Of a stretch of 11,013 bases of DNA, positions 1 to 7,975 are shown one piece after another. Source of the DNA: Sutterella sp. (GTDB taxonomy: Bacteria; Pseudomonadota; Gammaproteobacteria; Burkholderiales; Burkholderiaceae_F); the NCBI GenBank assembly GCA_020025965.1, contig JAHHRG010000059.1, positions 1-11,013 of the forward strand. Direction: 5' to 3'. A program made the position numbers and the translations under genes. The stretch's first letter is position 1. Each line of letters opens with the position of its first letter. The notes beneath the pieces are model-generated. The model was given only the letters and a program-made list of their open reading frames with translations, was not told the origin of the DNA and made no database searches.

Positions 1-906
1 TTTGTACACGACGCGAATGTCTTTGGCTTCGAGAATGTTGGGTAAGGTTCCGTTGCGAAGCGCATCGGCAAGCGCCGGATCCGTTTCGCGGATTTCGTCT
101 TCTCGGAAACGATCGTCGGCACCTTCGAGGAGCAATTTCGAATACGGATGCGTCGGACGGTCCGTGGGTTTCAGACTTTCGACAATGCGACCGCGGCGCA
201 TTACGTGCATCACGTCTGCGGCCTGACGAACGAGTGCCAGGTCGTGGCTGATCAGCAAAAGTGCAATGTTTTTCTGACGTGCGAGTTTTAAAAGCAAAGC
301 GAGCACAGCCGCCTGTAAGTTGGCGTCCAAAGCCGTCGTCGGTTCGTCGGCAATGAGAAGTGCCGGATCGTTTGCAATGGCGATCGCGATCACGACGCGC
401 TGACGCTGACCGCCTGAGAGTTCGTGCGGATAAGCTTCGAGTCGTTCTTCCGGATGGTCCAATTCCACGGACTTGAGGAGTTCGATCGCGCGAGCCTTAA
501 GCGCGGCTTTGTTGCGGGCAAGATCGGGATTGTGAATCGCGATGGCTTCAAAGAGCTGTTTTCCGATGCGGTGAAGGGGATTCAAGGCTTCCAGCGGATC
601 CTGGAAAATAATCCCGGCCTTTTTACCGCGCAACCGAGACAAATCGTATTCGTCGAGACCCACAACCGATTCGCCCTGAAGGCGGATGTCGCCTTCGGTG
701 ATCGAGGCGGAGGGCGGCAACAGGGAAATGACGGCACGCGCCGTCAACGATTTGCCGGAGCCCGATTCGCCGACCAGGGCCGTACAGGTACCGCCTTCAA
801 TCGTGAAGGAAACGTCGCGAACGGCGGCATTGGGCTTGGCATCCGGATGCGCTTCGTCGCGGAAGGCAATCGTCAGATGACGGACGTCAAGAATAGGGCT
901 TGTCAT
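1..906 (-). CDS. yejF: YejF-type ABC transporter ATP-binding protein, 3' end outside window
   Basis: The frame stays open from the ATG at 906 to the left edge (302 codons seen). It encodes the ATPase that powers the YejBE permease pair on the cytoplasmic side of the inner membrane. Visible motifs are Walker A GESGSGKS at residues 46-53, the Q-loop glutamine at 102 in FQDP, signature LSGGQ at 163-167, Walker B ending in D187-E188, and the H-loop histidine at 221. After the first ATPase domain, a second one appears to begin near residue 291 (ILEAKDIRVVYK). This fits YejF, which carries two ATPase domains in one chain of about 530 residues, so roughly 40% lies outside the window. The start is supported by a GGAGG site 7 nt upstream and by a 4-nt ATGA overlap with yejE, which implies translational coupling. 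Opp/Dpp-type ATPases are the alternative, but single-domain OppD and OppF would not be fused. Confidence 0.93.
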   Translation of the reverse strand, partial: MTSPILDVRHLTIAFRDEAHPDAKPNAAVRDVSFTIEGGTCTALVGESGSGKSLTARAVISLLPPSASITEGDIRLQGESVVGLDEYDLSRLRGKKAGIIFQDPLEALNPLHRIGKQLFEAIAIHNPDLARNKAALKARAIELLKSVELDHPEERLEAYPHELSGGQRQRVVIAIAIANDPALLIADEPTTALDANLQAAVLALLLKLARQKNIALLLISHDLALVRQAADVMHVMRRGRIVESLKPTDRPTHPYSKLLLEGADDRFREDEIRETDPALADALRNGTLPNILEAKDIRVVYK

Positions 907-2039
907 CGCAGATCCTCCGAGGCCTTCTGTTGAGTTGCTGCGGCGGCCGAGGCTTTTTCTTCCAGGTCGCCTTTTTCCGTGACGGACAATTCGTCGTCCT
1001 CAATATTGACGGGCTTTTCCGCGTAGAACACACGCGGGTCAAACGCATCGCGCATCCCTTCGCCGATAAAGACGAGAGAAATGAGCAGAAGGGCAAGCGT
1101 CAGGAAGGACGACAGGCCGATCCACGGCGCGTAAAGATTATTTTTACCCTGAGCAATGATTTCGCCCAACGACGGGTATTCCGGCGGAAGTCCGAAGCCC
1201 AGGAAGTCAAGCGACGTTAAGGAGGCAATGGAGCCGTTTACAACGAAAGGCAACATGGCCACGACGGCAACCAAGGCATTCGGGAGAATGTGCGTTGTCA
1301 TGATGCGCCAGTCGGAGCAACCTAAAGCACGCGCGGCTCGGACGTAGTCAAGGTTACGTACACGAAGCGTTTCCGCACGAACGAGACCCACCAAACGCAT
1401 CCAGCTGAATAGGAGGAGGATGGCGAGGAGGATCCAGAAGTTCATCGTGATCAGGCTTGACAAAATGATGATCAAATAGAGCACCGGCATCCCGGCCCAG
1501 ATTTCCATCAGTCGTTGAGCGATCAGGTCGATCCAGCCGCCGTAGTAACCCTGAATGAGACCGGCACCGATCCCGACCACGCTTGAGACAAAAGCCAGGC
1601 AAAGACCGAACAGGGTCGACAAGCGGAAGCCGTAGAGCAAACGCGCAAAAATATCTCGCCCCTGGTCGTCCGTACCGAGCCAGTTTTCAGCCGAAGGCGG
1701 GGCCGGGAACTGCTCGGCCGAGTCGGAAATCGAACGGAAAGAATGGTGCACCGGCGGCCAAATGACGAATTTCGCATCGGCCAAGAGTTCGTCCGTGTAT
1801 TCGTCGCGATAGTCGACGACCAAATCCATCGTACCGCCCAAATCCTTTTCCGTAAGCGTTTCAAAGATCGGCGAATGGATTTCACCGTTCAATTCGAAAA
1901 CGATCGGACGGTCGTTTGCGATGAATTCGGAAAAGAGGCTCATCACGAAGAAGAACGCAAAGAGCAGAAAGGAAATATAGGCGCGGCGATTCGCCTTGAA
2001 AGCCATCCAGCGACGGCGTGCAATGCTGTGTCCGCTCAT
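903..2039 (-). CDS. yejE: YejE-type ABC transporter permease
   Basis: This is an inner-membrane permease of the oligopeptide (OppC/DppC) class, partner of YejB. It has 378 residues, against about 341 for E. coli YejE. The N-terminal helix (about 20-40) runs into the family phrase FIANDRPIV. A periplasmic loop follows, then WLGTDDQGRDIFARLLYG, and then the membrane domain. Its cytoplasmic coupling loop is RAARALGCSDWR, and LTSLDFLGFGLP and DAFDPR lie near the end, all typical of YejE. The C-terminus has an extra tail of about 35 acidic and alanine-rich residues after DAFDPR, which I do not recognise. The ATG overlaps the yejB stop (ATGA) and has an AGGAG site 6 nt upstream. Its own stop overlaps the yejF start. 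Family assignment is strong; transport specificity is not readable from the sequence. Confidence 0.95.
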   Translation of the reverse strand: MSGHSIARRRWMAFKANRRAYISFLLFAFFFVMSLFSEFIANDRPIVFELNGEIHSPIFETLTEKDLGGTMDLVVDYRDEYTDELLADAKFVIWPPVHHSFRSISDSAEQFPAPPSAENWLGTDDQGRDIFARLLYGFRLSTLFGLCLAFVSSVVGIGAGLIQGYYGGWIDLIAQRLMEIWAGMPVLYLIIILSSLITMNFWILLAILLLFSWMRLVGLVRAETLRVRNLDYVRAARALGCSDWRIMTTHILPNALVAVVAMLPFVVNGSIASLTSLDFLGFGLPPEYPSLGEIIAQGKNNLYAPWIGLSSFLTLALLLISLVFIGEGMRDAFDPRVFYAEKPVNIEDDELSVTEKGDLEEKASAAAATQQKASEDLR

Positions 2040-3139
2040 GCCTTGCTCCTCGAAGTAAAGTCAATGCGCGGATCGACCCAGTGCATCGTTAGGTCGCCGA
2101 TAATCCCGGTGACCAAACCGATCAGGGTAAAGATCCAGAGCGTAGCGAACATCACGGGGAAGTCGCGCTGCATGGTGGCTTCAAAGCCCAAAAGTCCCAG
2201 ACCGTTCAAAGAGAAAATCGTTTCGATGAGCAAGGAGCCGGCAAAGAACATGCTGACAAAGGTACCCGGAAGTCCCGAGATCACAATGAGCATGGCATTG
2301 CGGAAAACGTGCTTCCAGAGAACCGCCTTGTCGGTCAGGCCCTTGGCACGGGCAAGGTCGACGTACTGCTTACCCAATTCGTCAATAAAGGAATTGCGAG
2401 TAAGCAAAGTGAGGCCGGCAAAGCCGCCGATCGAAAGAGAAATCACGGGTAGGAAGACGTGCGACAGATAGTCAAAAATCTGGTCCATCAGGGCCATTTC
2501 TTCCCAACCCGGAGAATGAAGTCCTCGCAAGGGGAAAATCTGCCAATAGGAGCCGCCCGCGAAGAGAACGATCAGCAGCACGGCAAAAAGGAAGCCCGGA
2601 ATGGCCGAAGCTGTCACGACGATCGTGCCCGAAACCACGTCAAACGTGGAATTTCGGCGCATGGCACGGGCCATCCCCATGGGGATGGAGATGAAATAAA
2701 TGAGGAGCGTACTCCATATCCCGAGAGTCATGGAGACGGGCAGAGCGTTGATGAGCAGCCCGGAGACGGTATCCGCTTTGAAGAAACTTTCCCCAAAGTC
2801 AAAGGTGACGTAGTTAACGAGCATGTCAACGAAGCGTTCGCCAACCGGTTTGTCGAATCCGTAGAGTTTTCGAACGGCTTCAAGGACTTCGGGGGTGACA
2901 CCGTTCACAAGCCCGGGACCTTTGTCGGCAGCTTCGCTTGCCAATCCGCTGTCGGAACCGACATCGCTCTGAACGGAACCCACGCGTTCCATGTAAACCG
3001 AGCCGGAGCCTTCCATTTCGGCAATGAACTGGTCCACCGGACCGCCCGGCGTCATCTGAATAACGAAGAAATTAACGGCCAAAATCCCGAGCAACGTCGG
3101 GATGACGAGAAACAGTCTGGAGAGGATGTAGCGAAACAA
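2036..3139 (-). CDS. yejB: YejB-type ABC transporter permease, TTG start
   Basis: This is the second inner-membrane permease of the Yej importer, with 367 residues (E. coli YejB is about 364). The N-terminal helix LFLVIPTLLGILAVNFFVIQ is followed by TPGGPVDQ, the YejB signature. The coupling loop DLARAKGLTDKAVLWKHVF is near residues 255-280, and the chain ends in VDPRIDF. These features match YejB along the whole length. The first codon is TTG. I accept it because no in-frame ATG or GTG lies just upstream, GGGAG stands 6 nt before it, and the protein aligns with known YejB from its first residues. It is the first gene of the overlapping yejBEF set. A Fur-boxed promoter lies about 195 nt upstream, leaving a long leader. 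Separation of yejA from yejB by 322 bp is unlike the compact E. coli yejABEF arrangement. Confidence 0.95.
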   Translation of the reverse strand: MFRYILSRLFLVIPTLLGILAVNFFVIQMTPGGPVDQFIAEMEGSGSVYMERVGSVQSDVGSDSGLASEAADKGPGLVNGVTPEVLEAVRKLYGFDKPVGERFVDMLVNYVTFDFGESFFKADTVSGLLINALPVSMTLGIWSTLLIYFISIPMGMARAMRRNSTFDVVSGTIVVTASAIPGFLFAVLLIVLFAGGSYWQIFPLRGLHSPGWEEMALMDQIFDYLSHVFLPVISLSIGGFAGLTLLTRNSFIDELGKQYVDLARAKGLTDKAVLWKHVFRNAMLIVISGLPGTFVSMFFAGSLLIETIFSLNGLGLLGFEATMQRDFPVMFATLWIFTLIGLVTGIIGDLTMHWVDPRIDFTSRSKA

Positions 3140-3149
3140 AGAGTGCTCC

Positions 3150-3224
3150 CTAGACCCAAAGGCCGAAAATAGGACACTCTTTGAGAGAGGCCCCGTGTAA
3201 AAACAAGACAGGATGAATCTTCAT
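3150..3224 (-). other. Possible 24-codon leader ORF before yejB
   Basis: A short frame starts with ATG at 3224 (MKIHPVLFLHGASLKEC...) and ends with TAG at 3152-3150. The final G of that stop is the first G of the GGGAG ribosome-binding site of yejB, so ribosomes ending here would sit on the yejB start region. It is not in the yejB frame. There is no clear Shine-Dalgarno site before its ATG, and a frame of this length arises easily by chance. It is kept as a candidate leader peptide or upstream ORF only. Confidence 0.2.
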
Positions 3225-3337
3225 GAAAATAAAACCGCGGTGACAGCTGTCGAAAAACAGGAAAATTTTTCGCGGGCGCTTCGGCTGCAGTTCCGAAATG
3301 TGCGTCCGACTGTCGTTTGGATGTTCTTATAGAGGAA

Positions 3338-3352
3338 TGATACTAATTCTCA
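3338..3352. promoter_or_regulatory. Fur-like operator upstream of yejBEF
   Basis: The 15-mer TGATACTAATTCTCA matches the 7-1-7 Fur consensus TGATAATnATTATCA at 12 of 14 defined positions. It covers the -10 hexamer and part of the spacer of the yejBEF promoter, where an iron-loaded Fur dimer would block RNA polymerase. A near copy stands in the same place in the receptor promoter. The match is seen directly; Fur binding is inferred. Confidence 0.75.
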
Positions 3353-3368
3353 ATATCCTTTTTGTCAA
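3340..3368 (-). promoter_or_regulatory. Sigma70 promoter for yejBEF
   Basis: Read on the minus strand, a perfect -35 TTGACA (3368-3363) is followed by a 17-bp spacer and the -10 TAGTAT (3345-3340), which matches the consensus at 4 of 6. Transcription would begin near 3333, giving a leader of about 195 nt before yejB. The leader holds a CGAAAAA/TTTTTCG inverted repeat (3251-3257 with 3266-3272) and a 10-bp palindrome, GACAGCTGTC (3242-3251). Neither is followed by a U-run, so neither looks like a terminator. The rest of the yejA-yejB gap (3369-3461) is AT-rich, and I see no clear terminator for yejA, so read-through from yejA is also possible. Confidence 0.75.
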
Positions 3369-3461
3369 ATAAGAAGGACGGCGAATAAGTTTGAAAATTG
3401 CGCATTAAATTGAACAAATAAAGAGATCATTATTAGCGACGAAATGTTTTATTAAAGAAAC

Positions 3462-5282
3462 TTAATGAGAGTCTTTTCGGTTCTTATTGGCTATGTGCCA
3501 AGAAAATATATTGTTGCGTCGTGCTTCGGGAGCGCGCCCGCCCGGCGGTTCGATTCGGTCTTTCCACCAGGCAATGTGACCGGTTTGGCTGTACCAACCC
3601 GGGATGACATAGCAATTTTTTTGAAGGATTCTATCGAGAACTCTTACGTTATTGGTTAAATCTTGGGCGTTTTGAGCCGTTGCGATCCTTTCGATCAGGG
3701 AGTCAATCGCTTCGCTTTTGATGCCCGAAAAATTTCTCGAGCCCATTTGATCGGCGGCCTTGCTACTCCAAACGTTACGTTGTTCGCTTCCCGGTTTTTC
3801 GGACTGACGCACGAAGCTGTGAGCCAGGTCGTAGTCAAAATGACGCATGCGGTTGTAGTACTGCGTCTGATCTAAGGGAACCAAATTGAGCTTGATCCCG
3901 ATTCTGGCCAAGTCCGCTGCATAAGCACTGAAGATTCGGGTCATTGTGGGGGAGGACAAAATGAGGTTCAATTCCAACGGTAGACCGGCGGCGTTTTTGA
4001 GCACCCCGTCTTGAAGAGTCCAGCCTGCTGCTTCAAGAAGCTTCAGGGCTTCCCGCATCGCTTTTCGGGTGACGCTTGTTGACGTGTGAGCAGGATAGAC
4101 TGGGAGAACTTCGTAATCCTTGGCATTGATGCCGGGGAGCTTCTCAAGAATGTTGCGTTCCTCTGGCGTCATCGGATCCCGTGCCCGAAGTACGGCCGAT
4201 CCGGTCCAAAAGCTCGTCGGTCTTTCAAACGAATTGAAGAACATTGTTTTGTTGATGCGTTCAAAGTTGAAAATCATCGAGAGCGCTTTCCGCACGCGAA
4301 TGTCCGAGAGAATCGGGCGACGCGTATTCATAAAGATGCCGGCGATACCGAAAACTCCCGGAATATGCACGTCGGCTCTCACAATTCGACCGTCTTTCAC
4401 GGGCGGAATGTCGTACCCCATCTTCCAATCTTTGATCGTGCCTTCGGCATAGAAATCGATGTCGCCCGCAAAGAAAGCTTCGCGCATGACGGTCGGATCG
4501 CGATAAAAGTCAATGTCGATCGTATCGAAGTTATAGCGGCTTTCGTTCATCGGGAGATTTTGAGCCCACCAATCTTTGTTTCGAGCGAGTTTGAGAGATG
4601 CCCCCATATTCCAGCTGTTAATTCGGAAGGGACCCGACGAAGGCATCGGTTCGTTTTGCGGCTCACCGATATTGCGCGTTTTCCACCAATGAGAAGGCAG
4701 AACGGGTAACTGCGCGGCAATCAGAGGCAATTCTCGGTTGGCAGCCGTCTTGAACGTGAATTTCACCGTCTTTGTATCCAATGCTTCGACCTTTTCGATA
4801 TCTCGATAGGCGTTTTTGTACATCGGCGAGGCGTCTTCAATCAGCGCATAAAAGGTCCACACGACGTCCTCGGCCTCGACCTTTTTGCCGTCGGCAAATG
4901 TTGCTTCAGGTCGAAGCTTCACGACCATCGTGAGACGATCGGGTGAGAGATCAAAAGATTGAGCGAGAAGCCCTCGCACCAAATATTCTTCGGTGCGCTC
5001 CGTTTCCCCCAGTGTTTCGTACGTGAGAGAAATAAAAGAAGGGCAAATCCCTCGCGGAGCAAAGGGATTGAAGTTGTCGAAATTTCCAAGCGAACCCAAA
5101 TGAAGAGTTCCGCCTTTGGGCGCGGGATCGGAACCCAAAGTTGTTTTCTCGAGCGTTGCGGGGGCGTCCCACATACCGATCAAGTCGGAGGGCACAGCCG
5201 CTGCCGACTCTGCTAAGAGTATTAACGACGAGCAGAAAGAAGCCAGAAAGGTCGTTTTCGAAAGTAAAGCCGAGAAACGCAT
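3462..5282 (-). CDS. yejA: YejA-type periplasmic solute-binding protein
   Basis: This is an extracytoplasmic solute-binding protein of family 5 (SBP_bac_5) that would deliver ligand to YejBEF in the periplasm. It has 606 residues, essentially the length of E. coli YejA (about 604). The N-terminus is a Sec signal peptide: MRFSALLSK, a hydrophobic stretch, and a likely cut after ESAAA near residue 29. The mature part begins with a tryptophan- and GGTLHLGSLGNFDNFNPF-type opening typical of YejA, and ends with a tryptophan-rich C-terminal lobe. In E. coli, YejA/YejBEF takes up microcin C and is considered an oligopeptide importer; the ligand here is unknown. The gene sits 88 bp after the receptor gene, with a terminator between them. 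I see no Fur box, no convincing promoter and no Shine-Dalgarno site directly before its ATG. Cysteine 17 is not in a lipobox, so I do not call it a lipoprotein. Confidence 0.93.
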   Translation of the reverse strand: MRFSALLSKTTFLASFCSSLILLAESAAAVPSDLIGMWDAPATLEKTTLGSDPAPKGGTLHLGSLGNFDNFNPFAPRGICPSFISLTYETLGETERTEEYLVRGLLAQSFDLSPDRLTMVVKLRPEATFADGKKVEAEDVVWTFYALIEDASPMYKNAYRDIEKVEALDTKTVKFTFKTAANRELPLIAAQLPVLPSHWWKTRNIGEPQNEPMPSSGPFRINSWNMGASLKLARNKDWWAQNLPMNESRYNFDTIDIDFYRDPTVMREAFFAGDIDFYAEGTIKDWKMGYDIPPVKDGRIVRADVHIPGVFGIAGIFMNTRRPILSDIRVRKALSMIFNFERINKTMFFNSFERPTSFWTGSAVLRARDPMTPEERNILEKLPGINAKDYEVLPVYPAHTSTSVTRKAMREALKLLEAAGWTLQDGVLKNAAGLPLELNLILSSPTMTRIFSAYAADLARIGIKLNLVPLDQTQYYNRMRHFDYDLAHSFVRQSEKPGSEQRNVWSSKAADQMGSRNFSGIKSEAIDSLIERIATAQNAQDLTNNVRVLDRILQKNCYVIPGWYSQTGHIAWWKDRIEPPGGRAPEARRNNIFSWHIANKNRKDSH

Positions 5283-5312
5283 GACTGATTCAACAGGGAA
5301 TTTCGTATATAG

Positions 5313-5355
5313 AAAAAAGCCCGCCCGGGCCGGAGGGCGTAGGGCGGGAGTTTTT
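5313..5355 (-). terminator. Intrinsic terminator after the receptor gene
   Basis: Read on the minus strand, CCCGCCC (5348-5342) pairs with GGGCGGG (5326-5320) across a GC-rich loop and is followed directly by a U-run (5318-5313, one base after the stem). An A-rich run on the other side makes it partly symmetric, so it may work in both directions. It lies 15 bp beyond the receptor stop, inside the short gap before yejA. It would therefore lower, or cut off, yejA expression from the receptor promoter. Confidence 0.85.
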
Positions 5356-5370
5356 GGAGGAAGCTAGAAC

Positions 5371-7848
5371 TTAGTATTCGTAGGACAGACCGAGGAAGAA
5401 CTGTCGTCCCATGGAATAACGGGCTTTACTGTCATCGGTGTAGATATTGTTGTCACACAGATTTTTGTTGTCAAAGAGATTCAGCGTTTCAACCGTAACC
5501 GTCAGCGTCGAATTGGCTTGCTTGATCAAATCATAAGCAAGGCTCAAGTCGGCATTGAAGGTCGATTCTTCACCGTGAGACTGCAGATCCCAGAACCATT
5601 CGTTTCCAACCTTCTTGCGACTCTTCGAAATCCGGTCGGTTTCGGATTCCCAACGGACGAACAGGTTGGCGCGCAGACGGTTATCCATGAAGGATGCGTT
5701 GTGAGCGTATGTGATCACCCATTCAGCGTTGAAATTGTTGGCCGGAAGATCTTCGAAATTCGTCAGCTTGCCGTCGTAATAGACGTAATCGGGATTCACG
5801 TCATGAACACCGAAGCGGTTGCCCCATTGGTTGTTGTCGGCCCAAGCGTTGGCCCAAGCAACGGTGTTGGTCTTCGTGTCGGACCAGGTGACGCCGAATT
5901 CGCTGCTGTGGGTACCTAAGGCACCGAAGTCGAACTTCTTTTCAACGGCAAAGGTCACGCCTTCATACTTGGCACGACCGTGATTACCCATTTCGTAATG
6001 ACCGTTCACATTCTTGAGACGCAACTGATCCTTATGATCGCGTTTGACGGCGACGATCTTGTAAAGCGTATCGGCTATATTGGCGGACGCACCGAGAACG
6101 ATTTCATCGGAGTACGGGGTATCGAGTTCGCCAAGCTGATTCAGCGTCAACGAACCGCCCTCGGTTGGATTGCCCCAGTCAAGGCTAACGTTTGGATCGC
6201 GGTTATAGATCGTATATTTACCGGCAGCATTGAGAGCATAGGTAAGAATCTGTCCGCCGTAATAGCGGTTAAGCCCCAAGTTGACATTGAAGCGACCGTC
6301 ATTGAGAACGTCAGCGTTGACAAGGAAGCGCGGAGCAACATTTACATTCTCGGTGATATCGTCATAGGACACGCGCACGCCCGGGCGAACGGTGAAGCGT
6401 TCCACCTTGATTGAATCTTCGACGAAAGCGGACACGGTCGTAAAGTCCGTATCACGGGAGAAGCCCGGCTGAACGTTGCGAACCGTTGCAGCCTGTTCGC
6501 CGCTGATCACACCGTCGACGCGATTGCCTGTAACGTCGGGGCTAATCGGCTTCGGATCTCGGAAGTTGCTGAAGCCGCCCGTTTCGGATTCGGCTTCGGT
6601 ATGAATAATTTCCGCACCGACACGAATGCTGTGAGAGGTTTCGGCGAGGAAGAGCGGATCCAACGTGAGGACGGACTTGAAGCTGTACTGATCCTGATCC
6701 ATGTCGTAGTCGCCCTGACCACCTTCGGAGTGAGTCGCGGTGGATGTACCGGGCTGATCGAGCCAGGTGTATTGATTGGCTGCGACATCACGGGAGATCT
6801 CAGTGGTATTGAAGCCGATATCGTTTGTCCAGGTACCGAACGAGAGATTGGCGCGCGTATTGAGACTGAAGTTCCAACCGCCGCCGTGCTGTTCATAACG
6901 ATTGTCATCGACATTGGCGGCGTAGCTCACATACTCGTAGGGCGAATAGATAAGGGTACCGGCCATGTAGAAGTCGTTATTGGGATCCGTGTTGAGACGG
7001 GCAATAAAGCTGTCCATGTCTCTAGTGGACTTTTCACGACCTTCGGGACTGCTCGTCGTATAGACAGGCGTGGAAGAGTGGGATTTTTCGTAAGAGAAGA
7101 GGGCATTGAGTTTGCCGTCGACCAACGGACCGTCCATCGTTACACCGGCGTTGGTGCGTTTGAATTCGCGTTGCATGCCGGATTGATTGGTGGGATATTC
7201 AAACTCGGGAGATGCCTTTTGAGCGTCCGTCCAATGCTGCTTGGCCCAAGCGTCTCGAGTGTGATTCACCCAGGTTTTGACATGCCAACGGTCGGAACGG
7301 GCGTCACGAATACGGGCATCAATGAGGCCGCCCGTGAAGTCGCCGAATTCAGCCGACACGTTTTCCGTGTAGACCTTAACGTTATCGAGAAGATCCGGAT
7401 CCAACAAAATGCCCTGTGCGTCACCGGTCGGGATTTCATTCTGACCAGAGTCGCCTTTCCAGCCGCCGGGGTTCAGGAGACTGTTGTTCGAGAGACCGTT
7501 AATGGTGAAATTGTTTTCGTAATGATGTGCGCCGCGAATGGAGATTTGCGGCGGCGTCATTTCAGCTCCGAAACCACCGTTGCGAGAACCGCGATCGAAC
7601 TGAATGAAAGATTCGCTGCGCAATGCATCGGTGATGGTGCCGGTGCGGTTGGGGCGCATTTCAAGGTCGTAAACGGAAAGAGCGGTCACGCCGTTCTTTT
7701 CAACGACGTCTTCGACAGTTACTTTGCCGAGTTCGTGGATGGGCTGTTCATTGACATCGGCAGCCTGAGCCGTCAACGTGCCGAAAGCGAGAGCGCAGGC
7801 GACGGTCATCGTCGAAAGCGCGAAGAGAGATTGATCGCTGGTGGACAT
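5371..7848 (-). CDS. TonB-dependent outer-membrane receptor
   Basis: This is a beta-barrel receptor of the TonB-dependent family that would import a ligand across the outer membrane using TonB-ExbBD energy. I use the ATG at 7848 (825 residues). A TTG six codons further upstream is possible, but the ATG leads directly into a signal peptide with an AQA cut near residue 29. A candidate TonB box, GKVTVED, follows at 41-47. The plug domain contains QISIRGAHHYENNFTINGL and then VYTENVSAEFGDFTGGLIDA, a standard plug-end pattern. The rest is rich in alternating aromatic beta strands, ending in FFLGLSYEY. I do not see the FRAP and NPNL motifs of classical haem receptors. No Shine-Dalgarno site is evident. 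The promoter is Fur-boxed, so iron-linked uptake is likely. It is adjacent to yejA, and the ligand is unknown. Confidence 0.93.
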   Translation of the reverse strand: MSTSDQSLFALSTMTVACALAFGTLTAQAADVNEQPIHELGKVTVEDVVEKNGVTALSVYDLEMRPNRTGTITDALRSESFIQFDRGSRNGGFGAEMTPPQISIRGAHHYENNFTINGLSNNSLLNPGGWKGDSGQNEIPTGDAQGILLDPDLLDNVKVYTENVSAEFGDFTGGLIDARIRDARSDRWHVKTWVNHTRDAWAKQHWTDAQKASPEFEYPTNQSGMQREFKRTNAGVTMDGPLVDGKLNALFSYEKSHSSTPVYTTSSPEGREKSTRDMDSFIARLNTDPNNDFYMAGTLIYSPYEYVSYAANVDDNRYEQHGGGWNFSLNTRANLSFGTWTNDIGFNTTEISRDVAANQYTWLDQPGTSTATHSEGGQGDYDMDQDQYSFKSVLTLDPLFLAETSHSIRVGAEIIHTEAESETGGFSNFRDPKPISPDVTGNRVDGVISGEQAATVRNVQPGFSRDTDFTTVSAFVEDSIKVERFTVRPGVRVSYDDITENVNVAPRFLVNADVLNDGRFNVNLGLNRYYGGQILTYALNAAGKYTIYNRDPNVSLDWGNPTEGGSLTLNQLGELDTPYSDEIVLGASANIADTLYKIVAVKRDHKDQLRLKNVNGHYEMGNHGRAKYEGVTFAVEKKFDFGALGTHSSEFGVTWSDTKTNTVAWANAWADNNQWGNRFGVHDVNPDYVYYDGKLTNFEDLPANNFNAEWVITYAHNASFMDNRLRANLFVRWESETDRISKSRKKVGNEWFWDLQSHGEESTFNADLSLAYDLIKQANSTLTVTVETLNLFDNKNLCDNNIYTDDSKARYSMGRQFFLGLSYEY

Positions 7849-7933
7849 GATGTGTTTGGTTAACAATGAGAGTAGGGATAATTCGCCAAGACGCTACTGG
7901 GGAGAGAAGATTAAAGCGAGCTGACGAAAAGAG

Positions 7934-7959
7934 AAAAAATGTAGCTCTATAAGAACTAC
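7934..7959 (-). promoter_or_regulatory. Leader hairpin plus U-run before the receptor gene
   Basis: In the minus-strand transcript, GTAGTTC (7959-7953) can pair with GAGCTAC (7947-7941) around a five-base loop (one G-U pair). One A and six U follow (7940-7934). This begins only about 12 nt after the predicted start of transcription and looks like a weak intrinsic terminator or attenuator. In plus-strand RNA the same bases contain a C-A mismatch, so the fold favours the gene's own strand. Function is inferred. Confidence 0.4.
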
Positions 7960-7975
7960 CTGAAATTAACGGGAA

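Noticed and set aside
1743..3172. Long plus-strand ORFs opposite yejE and yejB
   Set aside because: They are antisense to clear permease genes with no family features or ribosome-binding sites; treated as shadows.
3242..3272. Leader palindrome and stem before yejB as a terminator
   Set aside because: No U-run follows the stem in the direction of transcription.
4086..4709. 207-codon plus-strand ORF opposite yejA
   Set aside because: Antisense shadow of the binding-protein gene, with no domain or start signals.
5230..5235. YejA as a lipoprotein because of a cysteine near residue 17
   Set aside because: The surrounding residues (SFCSS) do not form a lipobox, and a normal signal peptidase I site follows at about residue 29.
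5371..7848. Receptor as a classical haem receptor
   Set aside because: The FRAP and NPNL motifs are not seen, so a haem-specific call is not supported.
6601..7863. 420-codon plus-strand ORF opposite the TonB receptor
   Set aside because: It lies fully antisense to a well-supported receptor gene, has no recognisable domain, and is the kind of open frame that codon bias produces on the opposite strand.
7849..7866. TTG at 7866 as start of the receptor
   Set aside because: It adds six residues before a better ATG that leads straight into the signal peptide; no ribosome-binding site favours the TTG.
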